Shown piece after piece: positions 45,165-58,013 of a stretch of DNA of 64,000 bases. Location: contig CM073330.1 of assembly GCA_037043015.1 (NCBI GenBank), forward strand, positions 4,861,263 through 4,925,262, read 5' to 3'. Position 1 is the first letter of the stretch, and every line of letters begins with the position of its first letter. The notes under the pieces were generated by a model. The model made no database searches. It was not told the DNA's origin and saw only the letters and a program-made list of their open reading frames with translations. The position numbers and the translations under genes were made by a program. This stretch comes from Bryum argenteum (Eukaryota > Streptophyta > Bryopsida > Bryales > Bryaceae).

Positions 45165-45358
45165 TGGCTTCCCTACCAACGAGACATGTCTACATAGAGA
45201 AGAAAAGTGTGCTTACCGACTTCGGAGACATGCAAGTGTACTCTTTGAAAAGGCCATAAAAGTAGATAGTCTCTCATTTGTGTCATCACCTCTGTGAGCG
45301 GGCTTGTATCAACAATCGTTGCTTTTGCTTTTGTTTCTGCTTTTGCTTTTACATAGAC
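45165..45358 (+). promoter_or_regulatory. Kinase C promoter and leader
   Basis: CCTACCAACGAGACATGT at 45172-45189, a second GGAGACATGCAAGTGTACTC near 45225, TATA-like GGCCATAAAAG near 45253, then a T-rich leader with repeated TTTGCTTTTG. Collinear with the A promoter over about 190 bp. Confidence 0.6.
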
Positions 45359-46868
<1,510 letters not shown>

Positions 46869-47416
46869 ATGGTCGCGGCCAACAGAAGATGATGATGAAG
46901 AAGATGATGACGAAGAGGAAGGATGAGGAAGGGACGGAATTTTGTTTGAAACTTAGGTTGGACTTTAGAATTGGTCTTGGAGAAATTATGTGAATGCCCA
47001 AGGTAGTAATGTTTTCTGATCTTTCTCAAGTTTTTATCCTAATCCATTAGCCCACCCCTTTCTCCTCTACATTTAGAGGCTCCTTTAGCTAGTCTGTTGG
47101 AAATGCAATTGCCAACTACACCATAATTGTATCAATATTTTATATAAATTTTTATTTGTCTTTGGATAAATTTTTAAAAGGCTCTAAAATGACCTCAAAT
47201 TAAGAGAGGATAGTGCTATGGTACCCACCGCTTTTGTTGCCTCAATGTCCTTGATCAATCTCCCATGTCTTGATGCAAAGCCATGTTGTGAGTTTTTTTC
47301 CTAATGTGTGTTGGAAAAATAACTATATCTATAGAGGTGGTTGATCTTTGTAAAGTATTAAATGCCTTGACTTGCATCCCAAACATTGGAAGTTACGTGT
47401 TTGATTATGGCATAGA
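46869..47416. other. 3' flank of kinase C
   Basis: The first 150 bp match the A 3' flank (GGATGAGGAAGGGACGGAAT, GGAGAAATTATGTGAATGCC). Then CTCCTTTAGCTAGTCTGTTG near 47078, a dispersed repeat end. No gene. Confidence 0.5.
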
Positions 47417-47420
47417 TTAA

Positions 47421-48348
47421 CCCCTAAAAATCCAGGAAAGCCGATTCGGTTTTCTGAGATTTCGGGCAGCTCATTTTAAGCATTTAAACTGATATTTTTG
47501 CCTAAGATTTTTATTGGGTGCTCCACATGCAGTAATGTGTATGTGGTAAAATTTTCAAAGTCAAATTTTAATTTTATAACCTTCATCTAGAAATTTTAGG
47601 TTTCAAGTCCAAATCGGGCAGTTTAAAATAATTTTTTTTAATTTTTTTTTTTAGAAATATGTTCATTACCAAATTACTATTCAAATTCCAATGTGTCCGA
47701 AGTCAAAAAGTTTACCAATTTTACAAGGGCAGCCTCCAAAACTTTCAAAAACAATCTTCACAATTTCTAGTAATTTTACAATTTTTTCTTTCAAAAATTG
47801 CCAAAATTCGAGATTTTGGATTTTTTCCAAGATTTTTTTTTTTTCAAAATTCACATTATCATAAATGCACCTTCTCACCGTCGAGATTTTTCTCAAACTA
47901 AATATATCATACGTGGTGCTTGTTTTACTATATGGTTGTTTTTAGACCTTCTTTCATAAAATATTTTACATTAAGGTCAAAAAGTGGAATTGGTCTCTAA
48001 AATTTTGCATGAGCATAACCAACTTGAATACCTACATGAAAAAAAATGAGGGAAAAATATTTGGAATAACAATCATCAAGTTGCCCTTGGCACCATTTAG
48101 ACAATGCCTCTCACGCAGTGGCAAAAAAAAAGTGTTGGTCAAACTTTGATTGTTATGATCTCACAAATGAAAAACATCCAACGGTTGAAATTTTGACCAG
48201 TCCTTTGTATACAAGTTAGGTACAAGATCTTACGGTTCAAAGTCTAAAACCAGAAAAAAAAGTTTCTCCATTTCCCCATCTCCCAACGAAGGTGAAAAAT
48301 GGCAGTTTTTGGTTCTGGAGGTCGAGGAAACCCCTGGATTTTTAGGGG
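47421..48348. mobile_element. 928-bp non-autonomous TTAA element (T2)
   Basis: TTAA at 47417-47420 and 48349-48352 flank CCCCTAAAAATCCAGG and CCCTGGATTTTTAGGGG. Same length as T1 and collinear with it in reverse orientation (shared words: ATTTCAACCGTTGGAT, GATCATAACAWTCAAAGTT, ATTTTTGCCTAAGATTTTTA). No long ORF. Sits in the spacer between kinases C and D. Confidence 0.93.
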
Positions 48349-48352
48349 TTAA

Positions 48353-49049
48353 GTTAGTTGTGAGGCATTGTTGGAAATTAATCTACAACCCATTGAATAA
48401 GAGCAAGTTGATCATGACCTACATTGCACCTATTTATTTTGAGAAGGTCTCTTGAACAAGATTTTTATGTTAGTGAATATATTGGCCTTCTTAGATTGTG
48501 ATGATTGAGTGTAATGGAAATCTTGAGCACCCACCTTGATTATAATCATTGACTTTTGTTTTGTTCTATCTACCCAAATATTCCTTTAATTGTGCGAAGG
48601 AGAATTTGTCCAAAAATTGATTTAAGAGAAATGGAACTCATAGACCTAATCACCTAAATACCATACTCACTCCAAAGTGAGTTTAAAATTCATCTACTTC
48701 ACTTTGTTATAACATTAAAAAAAATAAAATGCGGGAATGGAAATGCATACAAATACATAGTAAACCTTAAAACTATCAAATTATGAATTTTTCGAAGAAA
48801 TTTAAACTTTTTATCAATGAGAAATTGAGAATCAACAAGAAGTAATATTAAGCAACATAATAGGTGAGATATACATATAGACTTAGGCAATTGGATTCAA
48901 GCTATGCAATCCTAGTCCGATGTTCCAATTGTGAAGCTAAGCTTATTACGGCTTCTTTGCTATCGTCAAGTTATTATCCAAGTCGACAAGATTGCTCTTC
49001 ATCATTTGAGAATTTCAAGCCTCCAATAACTTCATGTTTTCATCAAATC
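48353..49049. other. Spacer, nothing seen
   Basis: AT-rich DNA, no recognisable gene. Confidence 0.4.
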
Positions 49050-49345
49050 ATTTGTTGTTGGCCGTGACCATCTCGCGCTTGGCAAACATTCTCTTTACAG
49101 CTTTTACAACTTTCGAAGTCGAGCTCAAACCAGATAGTGAACTATAGTTACACACATTCACTTCGTTGACTCAATCGCCAAAACTTGCTCTTAAACACAT
49201 ATACCCTCTACACATACTTTTGAATTGGAAAGGTGATGCTTTTCACATGTTGCTATTTTGAGTTGGGACATTTTGTGAAAGTAAGAAGGGTCATTTTGGC
49301 AAGAATTTGCTCGTGAAATATCGCACGATCGATGCAATATGTGAA
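49050..49345 (-). pseudogene. Possible relic of a kinase last exon
   Basis: On the plus strand GTTGGCCGTGACCATCTCGC, CATTCTCTTTACAGC, then, about 240 bp later, GCTCGTGAAATATCGCACGATCGATGCAA. These match the two ends of the A exon-6 region (GTTGGTCGCGACCATCTATC ... GCTCGTGAAATACCTGACAATCGATGCAA), but the coding middle is unrecognisable. Confidence 0.35.
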
Positions 49346-49622
49346 TCCCGCCACCCGAGGTCCTCCAAGAGATTTATTTGCCTTTTAATTTTGGAGAAAT
49401 GCCTATTTATCTAGAATCCACCTAGAATTCCTTCAAAATGAATTGTTTACACCTCTTGGATGAAAATTCAAATCTTCAACTACATTCTTGCACATGCCAC
49501 CAAAAAACAAATCTCTAGCAACATTTCCACACCAAGAATACCTTGAACTAATGAGCTTCTAGGCAATGGCAAGCTTGGGTATCCGGGAAAGAATACCAAA
49601 AATATCATTTTAAAATTATTTA

Positions 49623-49626
<4 letters not shown>

Positions 49627-49664
<38 letters not shown>

Positions 49665-49768
49665 TTGATTGGTTTATTTTATTTTATTTTATTTTATTTT
49701 ATTTTATTTTATTTTATTTTATTTTATTTTATTTTATTTTATTTTATTTTATTTTATTTTATTTTTTC
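49627..49768. repeat. Compound (TTTA)n / (TTTTA)n microsatellite
   Basis: About nine TTTA units followed, after a short interruption at 49664-49676, by about 18 TTTTA units. The ORF through it is an artefact. Confidence 0.97.
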
Positions 49769-49779
49769 TTTTTCTTTTT

Positions 49780-50168
49780 GTCCTATGATAATCAAGCATT
49801 TCACTTTTGATCACTATATACATGACTTGAACACTTTTTTTTATTATTTGACACAAGCCCGACACCTCCATATACGTAGAGAATACATAAATTCCAAAAA
49901 TATCCATGGTACTTTCAATCTTACACATTTAGAGCATGTGCAAAAAACTTCTCAAAATGAATCACTTGTAAATTAATTGTAGTACTTTCAACTATTTTCT
50001 TCTATATATGATATCACATGGATGTTGCTTACATGTAAAAACATAATGTACACAAAAATTCAAGTGTACTTACTAATAGGTAGATATACTTGTGAGTATG
50101 AGTTCCTTAGAATCAAAACAAGAATGTGGATAGATTATCGATCATACAACAAAAGGACAAATCTATAG
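49780..50168. repeat. Copy of kinase B 3'-flank DNA
   Basis: Direct-orientation paralogue of 31990-32360: CTATATACATGACTTGAACA, CACCTCCATATACG, TTAGAGCATGTGCAA, TAATTGTAGTACTTTCAAC, CAACAAAAGGACAAAT in the same order. Confidence 0.8.
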
Positions 50169-50590
50169 AACCTCAATTCCGTTAAAATGGCACTATTCCA
50201 TGTGCCATTTTAGCAAAGCTAAAGTGCCATATTGTGCAAACGTGTCATTTTACAAGCATATTTTTGAAGTGAAGTTCAGAGGTATTTATGCCTACAAAAT
50301 GACATGTTTATTGATATCACACATGTACTCCATTATATAAATGATTTCTGTAATATCACCAAAATTTCCATAATATCACACATTTTTATGGTTTTTGACC
50401 TTTGGACAGAGTAAAAGGACAATATTTCTGAACAACCGTTCAGAAACATTGTTGTTTTTGAACAACCATTAAGAAATATTTACCCTATCATGTCAAAACT
50501 CGACAAAAACCAACATCATTTTTTTTCATTTTATGCACCCCAAAAAGCACCATTTTACCGGAATAACGTCATTTTAACGGAATTGAGGTT
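50169..50590. mobile_element. MITE with 4-bp target duplication (422 bp)
   Basis: Termini AACCTCAATTCCGTTAAAAT and ATTTTAACGGAATTGAGGTT, flanked by ATAG (50165-50168, 50591-50594). The paralogous site near 32360-32380 lacks the element (GGACAAATTTGAACAAGCTA), confirming insertion after duplication. No ORF. Confidence 0.92.
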
Positions 50591-50594
50591 ATAG

Positions 50595-51480
50595 GCTAAA
50601 ATGATTGAAAAATGAAATTTTTTTTGAGACAGTCCTTCAAGATTTACTATTCACAACTGAATAATGATCATTGCAACCTATGATGCCAAACATATTACTT
50701 ACACATATATACTTAATACCTAGAATTTTCTTAAAAGTAGTGTTGGATAGTCCTTTTAGATATCGCAAGCTAGATATTGCCCTTTTGCATATGTCACTTG
50801 TAGAAATCTTGCTTATTCATGATTCTAATTTGCTCTCACCAACTTTTGAATGGTAACAAGGTTGTGACATGGACTAATAATAAAGGCTTTTAGTGACCAT
50901 TTGTTGAAGTCAAGTATATGGCCAAATAAGGCCAGAGTACTACAAAAGTGAACAAAGCAGTTGTTCCTTTAAATCACCACAATGGTTGATCTAACTAGCT
51001 CCAATAATTCTTGTAGAAACCACGATTCATCTTTCCAAATCCCCGTTCCGAAACACTCTCTCGATGATTTGACTATTTGAGGCGTTTCGAATTGCTCCAA
51101 AAACTTCCCAAACGATATGAAATACACTGAAATAATATAAAACTCTCCATTAGTTTTGAGATTATTTAGAGTCAATTCTTCCATGAAGATTCAAGAAAGA
51201 CTCATCAATGGAGTTTGTGCACAATCGTTCAAAACTGCTCAAAATTTCTAAAGCATTAAAACAACATAAAGCACATGGAATAGTAAGCAAAGATATAAGT
51301 CACTTTCAATCATCGTTCTACGCTTTCCTCCGTGTACTCCCAGTCTGTCGATGAGTTTATCTGAGCTTCCGTAGAGACATAGGTTCAACGAGACGATTGA
51401 GATGAGAAGCTTGTGAATATGGAAGCCAAAACATTAAAAGAAAGTCCTGAATGACTAAATGAGAGGCCAGCATCCACACG
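50595..51480. other. Spacer upstream of kinase D
   Basis: Short ORFs, no domain. The first 40 bp still match the B flank (CTAAAATGATTGAAAAAT). Confidence 0.4.
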
Positions 51481-51499
51481 TACATATGCTAACCAAGAT

Positions 51500-51780
51500 T
51501 TCGAATGAATGAGAAGAGAAGCTTGTTTGCCTACTACCAAGACATATGTTACAACCGTGATGAATTACTGCCGACCGAGACATGTAAAGTCTTGTAATCC
51601 TCGGAGAGTGGGTTGCAACATCCAGCCTATAAAAACAATGTCTTTCATCTCTCTCCTCACTTCTGGTCATTCCACCTCTCTCTCAGCCTTCACAACTCCA
51701 GTCAAGCTGCTCCCTCGGACAACCTTTTAGTTCTTTTAGTTCTTGCTTTTAGAGCTCTACTACAACGCCAAAGAATAAAT
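51500..51780 (+). promoter_or_regulatory. Kinase D promoter and leader
   Basis: CCTACTACCAAGACATATGT at 51530-51549, CCGAGACATGTAAAGTC near 51575, TATA box CCTATAAAAACA near 51627, CT-rich leader to the ATG at 51781. Collinear with the B promoter and sharing the motif pair with A and C. Confidence 0.6.
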
Positions 51781-53483
51781 ATGGCGGTGCAAGAGCCGAC
51801 AGGAGCGAACAGATACGTCATGGGTCGTGTGTTAGGATCCGGCACATTTTGTGTTGTTTATGAGGCTTTTGACCAAGTGGTAAGCTCATCACCTCATGCA
51901 TGCTCTCTCAAGAAATCCGGCTCTCTCTAGATGCTCATTCCACATTTCTCAAGCTCTACAGTAACTCAGTGCATGGAACATAATTTTGTGCTGGCTCAAA
52001 AACCAGTGGCCGTCAAGAAACTGAAACCCCCATAGTTTGACCATAGTTACCAGAAAGACAAGATCATGCAAGCCGAGAATGTGACAGAGATTCAAATCAT
52101 GCTCAAGTTGGATCACTCCAACATCATTGAGCTCCTTGACGTTTATGAGCACGACAACGAGCATCATCTCGTTATGGAGCGCATGGATACTGACTTAAGT
52201 AAAGCCATCGACATCACTGTGTCTCCCACGGACTGCAGGTCCTACATGCAGATGTTTCTGAAGGGACTTGCATATTTGCACAGCAACTCCATTCTTCACA
52301 GGTACTCAAAATCCTCCGTACAACATTGTGTTGAATGATCGAATTATTATTTGTTATATATATACTCATCGCTTGCTTTAATGCATGTTGTAGGGATTTG
52401 AAACCAAACAATCTGTTGATCGGATGAGATGGCCAGGCTAGCGGATTTTGGAATCTCTTGCTACTCCAAAAATAATGTAGTGCACAGCACATCACAGGTA
52501 CAAGTCAATTCTATGTTTTGGAAGCTTGTGAGATACTACGCTAAGTTGTGTATCCAAACTCACCTATTGATCGATGGCTTTTGGTAACTAGGTGTTTGTG
52601 CCGAGTTGTCGTGCACCCGAGCTGCTAAGAGGTTTTGAAACATATGGGCCAAGAGGTGGACATCTGGGCTGCAGGATGCATCTTTGTCGAACTCATCCTT
52701 GGTCGTGATTTCTTCACTGTAAGTTGAGGTATTGATTTATCGATGTCAAGTTGGGGAGTGTAAGTTGAGGTATTGATTTATCGATGTCAAGTTGGGGAGT
52801 GTAAGTTGAGGTATTGATTTATCGATGTCAAGTTGGGGAGTGTGAACAAGAGTGAAATTGACATCTATGTTGTGATTCCGCAGCCTAGTGAGGAAGCGCC
52901 CGATCAACTCCGACAAATATACAAGAGATTCTTGGTTCCATGTAATTCGCAATCACAATCGATATGTGAGGAGTTGGAGTATCGTCCTCTTCTGTACTTG
53001 CGCAAAGTGCTCCCTGAGGCAACTGAGGACGGCTTGGATCTTCTTCAGCAGATGTTTGCATACGACCCACACCGCAGGATCACGGCTGAGCATGCATTAG
53101 AGCACAAGTACGTACTCACTTTACAAACTCTTTCTAAAACCTTGTTAGTAAATGGCTTAAGTTCCCTGATTGCTCGATCATCAGTGCTGAGTTAGTGCTT
53201 TGTATCTATCAATCACAGGTATTTCACAAGCTTTGAAACCATGGCGACACCAACTTCCGTGCTTCTAGAGAGAGCCCGAACTAGAAAGCGAGGTAGAAAG
53301 CTCCGCAACCTGGAAGGATCGCTTACTAAGGGAAGACGTACAAGCCCGAGGCCAAAATCACATGATTCGATGAATATGAAGTCAAAAAAAGCTCCGAAGT
53401 CTAAGGTTGTGAATTGGAAGCGTACGAATATTTTAGGCCCTTACATGAAACTTTTTATTTCGCAAGTGAAGGAGGGGAACTGA
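51781..53483 (+). pseudogene. CDKD/CDK7-like kinase pseudogene, copy D
   Basis: Exons by homology to B: 51781-51879, 51994-52301, 52394-52497, 52592-52718, 52884-53107, 53219-53483. Recognisable pieces: [84 protein letters not shown] and a lysine-rich tail. Lesions: intron-1 acceptor GCTG instead of GCAG; TAG in exon 2 at the codon that is Gln in A and B; CGA to TGA and a 5-bp deletion in exon 3 before DFG (104 bp against 109 in B); and one extra A in exon 4 (GGGCCAAGAGG). The third Gly of the loop is Cys. This is the most damaged copy. Confidence 0.87.
52719..52841 (+). repeat. 41-bp unit, three copies, each starting with a splice donor
   Basis: The unit starts GTAAGTTGAGGTATTGATTT at the kinase D intron-4 donor and repeats three times (52719, 52760, 52801) without change. 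Copy B has a single unit. Confidence 0.95.
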
Positions 53484-54392
53484 AGCGTTTGTTAGCCAGT
53501 ATCCCGAAGTTGTTTGATGGTAACAAAGGTGCCAATTTTGATCACAAGTATCAAAATTAGAGTAGCTATATAATAAGATTAGATTTTAGGTTTGATTTCG
53601 CAAAACCTAATTTGATTGCGTGAGTCATAACATGATTTATGACTATGTACATTGATTTCTTATCTATTCAAGACTCATAAGTTTCAAACTTCCCTCAGCT
53701 ACTTCAATTGTGTTATGAAAGAGTTTTTGGAATCTTGTCACAAATTCAATTTACGTTGTGGGCATTGCACTTTAACTCTGAGCACAATTATTTGGACAAG
53801 AATCTCTATGATACCAAGAGTGATATCTTAAACTTTTGTTCAATCTCACACATGAAAGCATGTACCTACTATTTAGATTTATATTGCTTGCAAAAAGAAG
53901 TGTATGAGTCACAATCTAAGTTGAAAAGTTACTTACAAAACCAACGAATTGAATATAACCGATCATTCAGTGTAATATCTATCTCCGATGAAGTGGATGA
54001 GGATACTTCTATTCTTGGTAGGTTGATATGTATCATATCTTCATGTGTTGACATCTGTAGTAGGGCAAATTGTTCGAACTATTGAAGATCAATACAGTTG
54101 TAGTTCATGTCATTAAATCAAATTGTGGAAGAAAGACCAACCTCCAAAATCTCTTTTAGGTTGATAACATTCGATTGAACTTGCGGTCCATCTTTATTTG
54201 AAGCCTTTCCTATAGAAAGTCCCACAAGTCCATATTATTCACACCACCGAATTTCATAGCTTCTTGTGCATGAAATCTTGCCTGACCATTACGATCCCAA
54301 TATTAGGGTTACACCCATGAGAAACGAACCAATTAGTATTGCATTAATAAAGAAAGAACGTTGTCTTCTTATCACTTACATTGCAAGTTCGA
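53484..54392. repeat. 3' flank of kinase D, inverted copy of B flank
   Basis: 53490-53990 matches 32380-32880 inverted (for example GATACCAAGAGTGATATCTT, CAAGTATCAAAATTAGAGTA). The ORF at 53708-54085 is an accident of this flank. 54100-54390 has no match that I see. Confidence 0.6.
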
Positions 54393-54616
54393 CGGAGACC
54401 GCGACCGATCGGACGGCCGACGCCGACCGCGACTGATCGGACGGCCGACGCCGACCGCGCCCCATCCGACGGCCGACGCCGACCGCGCCCCATCCGACGG
54501 CCGACCGAGACCGCGACCGATCGGACGGCCGACGCCGACCGCGACTGATCGGACGGCCGACGCCGACCGCGCCCCATCCGACGGCCGACCGAAACCGCGA
54601 CCGATCGGACGGCCTG
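54393..54616. repeat. 28-bp GC-rich minisatellite, eight copies
   Basis: Units of 28 bp ending in GACGGCCGA, of the form CGCCGACCGCGMCYSATCSG followed by ACGGCCGA, repeat from 54393 to 54616 and decay to about 54700. GC content contrasts sharply with the AT-rich flanks. ORFs on both strands rich in Arg, Asp and Ser are repeat artefacts. Confidence 0.92.
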
Positions 54617-54884
54617 CGGCCGATCAAGCGACCGATCCGTCGGCTGCGACCGATCCGACGCCGTCGACCGGTCGGTCGGCCAAGGCCAATCGGACGGTCC
54701 TGGGCCGCCCTTTACAATCCAATGGTAACCACCTACACTCACAACACTACATGAATGGCTACGATGCGACTTCCAATACGATCTGACGGTTAAAAAATTT
54801 ACTACATGCATAGTAATTCCGATTTACCCCCCGGACGTCCGTCCGACCAAAAAAACCCAAAAGACGTCCGGATTGACATCCCTG
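54617..54884. mobile_element. Possible hAT-type element end next to the minisatellite
   Basis: The right edge reads ACGTCCGGATTGACATCCCT GG; on the minus strand this begins CCAGGGATGTCAATCCGGAC, similar to hAT termini (CAGGGATG...). DNA to the right rejoins the B-flank homology (54890 on), so the foreign block ends here. A matching left terminus was not found. Confidence 0.4.
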
Positions 54885-55589
54885 GTTTTGAGTCATGTAT
54901 ATAGTGTTTAAAAGTTAAATCACTTAAATGCTCGATCATGAAAGGACAGAAAGGAAAGAAAAATTATAAGATAATGAATCTCTTCAAGGGCATGGGGTTC
55001 TCATACTTAGGAGTATTTTGATTTGGTAAGTGCCATCTCTACATTGCAACATAAACTGTTTAGAAGATTTTTTTTCTTCTTCAGAATCTACTCATTGAGA
55101 TGCATTTTAAAGTATAAGTATTAGATCTCATTATGTTTATAAAGAGGTGCAATATTATTTTAAGCTGCTCTTGAGAACCTTTGGGACCCGCTGGGTTCAA
55201 TTGGCAAAACTTTCAAAATAATGAATATCAAGTTTTAAGTATACCTTCTTTACTAGCTAGCATTTATTTGAGGTCAATTAGTAGTTGTTTGTACTATTTT
55301 TTTTTTGTCTTTTAGGGAACCACATAGCAAAAAGTACTGATCAACTTCAATCTATGGGTGTAAAGTCTATTCTTATTATTCAAAAATAAACCCGTATCAA
55401 GTCTAAAGTTGTGGTACTTTACAAATTAGCACTTATTTTCAGAGTGGTAAAATGCTAAAGATTGATAGTTTGTAAAATCTTTCTATTTTCCTTTGGCAAA
55501 CTCCATAGACCAAAGTCACCAAACAATCCTCCTTCTTTGCCACGACGTGCATTCTTTAGTCAACACTTGCTTCAAACTAACATCCTATT
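54885..55589. repeat. Inverted copy of kinase B distal 3' flank, then spacer
   Basis: 54890-55250 matches 31690-32040 inverted (TACTTAGGAGTATTTTGATTTGG, TGCCATCTCTACATTGCAAC). From 55250 to 55589 nothing recognised. Confidence 0.65.
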
Positions 55590-55599
55590 AATTCCATGA

Positions 55600-55705
55600 A
55601 GATAGATAGAAACTCCGGTTCCTTTCTAAGGGGCCAGCGTGAATGAAGTGTCCGTTCGTAATGCTAATATCCCGATGGCCACCGGACAAGGGGAAATTGG
55701 AACAA
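55600..55705 (-). mobile_element. Truncated SINE
   Basis: Minus-strand 3' end of the long-form SINE (TCCGGTGGCCATCGGGATAT, CGGACACTTCATTCACGC, ACCGGAGTTTCTATCTATC). Flanked by AATTCCATGA at 55590-55599 and 55706-55715. Confidence 0.87.
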
Positions 55706-56089
55706 AATTCCATGATTCCATAATTCCATGAACCTATAAGACATTTACAACAAAGAAAGTTATTCAAAGCACCCATGAGCCAAATGAACGAAAGTGGGCG
55801 GCTCAATTGATGAATGAGGATGATGTTGGATCGGGTTTAAGAAGACACCATGGTAAGCTTATTTTCACGCATTTGTGGAGATTCAAGCACAATCATTGCT
55901 TATTGCTCTTGAATTTTCATACTCTCTTTTGTTGAAGTGCACTCAACAATCAAAGATCCTCGCGAAGGTATCGCAACATTTGATACGCAATTGTGCTGAA
56001 TCTCTTGTTTGATCGAACCCCATCAATTAAGCTTCTTTGTTGTATTAGTCTAATATCTTTCCCACAAAGATGATGTAGTTGTTGATTAT

Positions 56090-56173
56090 CCTTAAATGCC
56101 CAAGCAAAGCCCCTAGGGCTTGCTTTTCACAATTGCTTCAGTGTGATTTTTCACACTAGTAGGCATTTAAGGG
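56090..56173. mobile_element. 84-bp TTAA mini-element (T7)
   Basis: Termini CCTTAAATGCCCAAGC and GTAGGCATTTAAGGG, with TTAA on the right (56174-56177) and TTAT on the left. Smallest family member; lies in the inferred 5' UTR intron of the next gene. Confidence 0.7.
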
Positions 56174-56567
56174 TTAAAACGATCAGAGTTTTGAATTTTG
56201 TTTGTGTCTGCTGAGGGTTTTGCCATGGCCTTCTGGTAGCGGAATTGCATGATTGTGGGCATGGTGTAATATCTACATTTCTTACTCACATTGTTTGATC
56301 AACAACCAAAGAGTTTTGTAATTGCGTTTCCGGCTATGGAATTTTCTTATTAATAGCAAGTCTGTCAGTTGGAGATTCTTGCATGTAGGCCTTCCGTAGG
56401 CTTCTAGAATAAATCTCTGTGCTTGTTTGGAGAAAGTAGTTAATATCACTATAAGACTAGGGTTTTAGTTGCAACATCATGATGAATTTCTTTTCAAGAT
56501 TACTTCGGAGAATAGAGTGTAAAGCGCTGGATCAGTGGATTTATTTGCAGACTGATCGGTCGTCGTC

Positions 56568-57083
56568 ATGAAGCGGATCATGGCAATCGTGTTTGGGTCG
56601 CTTTACATCTTGCTTCTCCTTCTTCTACTCCACTTCGATCAGGGACCATGGTTATGGTTGGAACTTGCGTTTTCGAAAAGGGTGAATCACGTCGTGGGAG
56701 GGGACGCAGGATGGCACGTAGCTCAAGTCCACCACAACCGCAAATTCTACGATGACTGGGTCAAGCGCGATGGGCCCTTCCGCATTCACGACACTGTCGG
56801 TGCGTATGTATATACACACTCACATCCATTCATCGCATGCACATTCACCCATCATGGTTGACAATTTTTGTGATCGGCAACTGCAGAGTTCAAGTACATG
56901 GCCCTCGATACCATCGCGGTGGTGGACGCCTTTGGGTATCTCACCTGCAACGCCACAGAGAGTGAAACTTCCTTCAGTCCGGGTCACACGTTGGTTACTA
57001 CTGAGCGAGAAGGACCGATCTACTTCATCGCGGTAGACCCAGCAAAATGCATGAAGATGAGGATCCCCGTCATTGTTAGATAA
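56568..57083 (+). CDS. Phytocyanin / early-nodulin-like protein 1
   Basis: Two exons, 56568-56799 and 56887-57083, 142 residues. N-terminal hydrophobic segment (IMAIVFGSLYILLLLLLLHF) acts as signal peptide or anchor. A single plastocyanin-like domain follows: NHVVGGDAGWHV, FYDDWV, EFKYMALDTIAVVD, GYLTCNA, SFSPGHTLVT, IYFIAVDPAKCMKM. The two disulfide Cys positions are kept. The blue-copper ligands are not: the His expected before AVVD is Asp, the YFIC Cys is Ala and the GHC His is Lys. So it is likely an early-nodulin-like arabinogalactan-type cell-surface protein that does not bind type-1 copper. No GPI-tail hydrophobic C-terminus is present. An untranslated first exon ending at 55967 (CGCGAAG|GTATCG) with an acceptor at 56550 is inferred from conservation with the next gene. 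Confidence 0.88.
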
Positions 57084-57599
57084 GCTCGATTGATCGACCG
57101 AAGCTTTCACTGACAGAAGTGGGCAGTTTCGTATGGATGATGAGATTCTTTGGCACATTTCAAGAACCGAGATTATGCATATCAATGACGATTGAAACTG
57201 ATGCTTTGTTTGGTACATTTCTTGTCGTGTGTATGATCGATTGATTTGGTGTACGTGTTTCATAGATTAGTGGTTGAGTATTGAAATACGGTCTGGAAGC
57301 TTCAATTGCAAGTTGAGCCTGTGCTATCGGAAGGGTACTTTGTTCTGATAAGATTCTGTTCCGAACTCGATTCATCTAACTTTGAAAATAGATGTCAGTT
57401 ACTAGGATGAATGAGTAAGTAATGATGAGAAGACGATGTAATATCTATAAAATAGAGCCGTCTGTAGATATTGGAATGAATGTAGAGATAACTAAAATCA
57501 TTAAAAAGTAAAGATTAATTCCTCCATGCACAAGGGGAAGTTTTGACTTTCATCGAAAATAAGTATAAGAAAGAGTTGAATTGCTCATCTCATCGTCAT

Positions 57600-57616
57600 T
57601 ATAAATAAACCAAAAA

Positions 57617-57650
<34 letters not shown>
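57600..57650. repeat. Poly-A plus (TA)n tract
   Basis: About 22 A residues followed by alternating AT/TA. A shorter (TA)n occurs at the equivalent place (about 61680) after the third paralogue. Confidence 0.95.
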
Positions 57651-57651
<1 letters not shown>

Positions 57652-58010
57652 TCAGGAAAGCTTTAAAAAGTAGTAATTTCATTCTTGTATGACATCATTT
57701 CATTTTGTTCCAATTTGAGCATCACAACTTCATATCATGAAGGGACGATTGATGATAGGTTTTCAAGTTGTGCAAATCAAATCTGAGGGGTTACCATCCA
57801 ATGTCAACGTGTAATGCATTTGTAAAAGAATATCTGTTCAACTCCAACATGATCGATCAATAGAATAGAGAGTACTAAAAGGCTTGAGGTCAAATTCAAG
57901 TCTATTTGTACGACACAAGTTGGAGCCACTTGTTTTTGAGGTCAATCACTACCAGTTGACAGCTTTTATGATTTATTTATTATTTCTTCAGTCTTGTGAA
58001 CCGCTTGTTG
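57651..58010. other. Spacer, nothing seen
   Basis: Short ORF at 57884 runs into the adjoining MITE. No gene. Confidence 0.4.
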
Positions 58011-58013
58011 TAA

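Noticed and set aside
49627..49768. Scaffold attachment or origin element
   Set aside because: Simple TTTA/TTTTA microsatellite; no evidence beyond AT content.
54344..54811. Arg/Ser-rich 155-codon protein
   Set aside because: Lies on the 28-bp minisatellite, open on both strands because the period and composition avoid stops.
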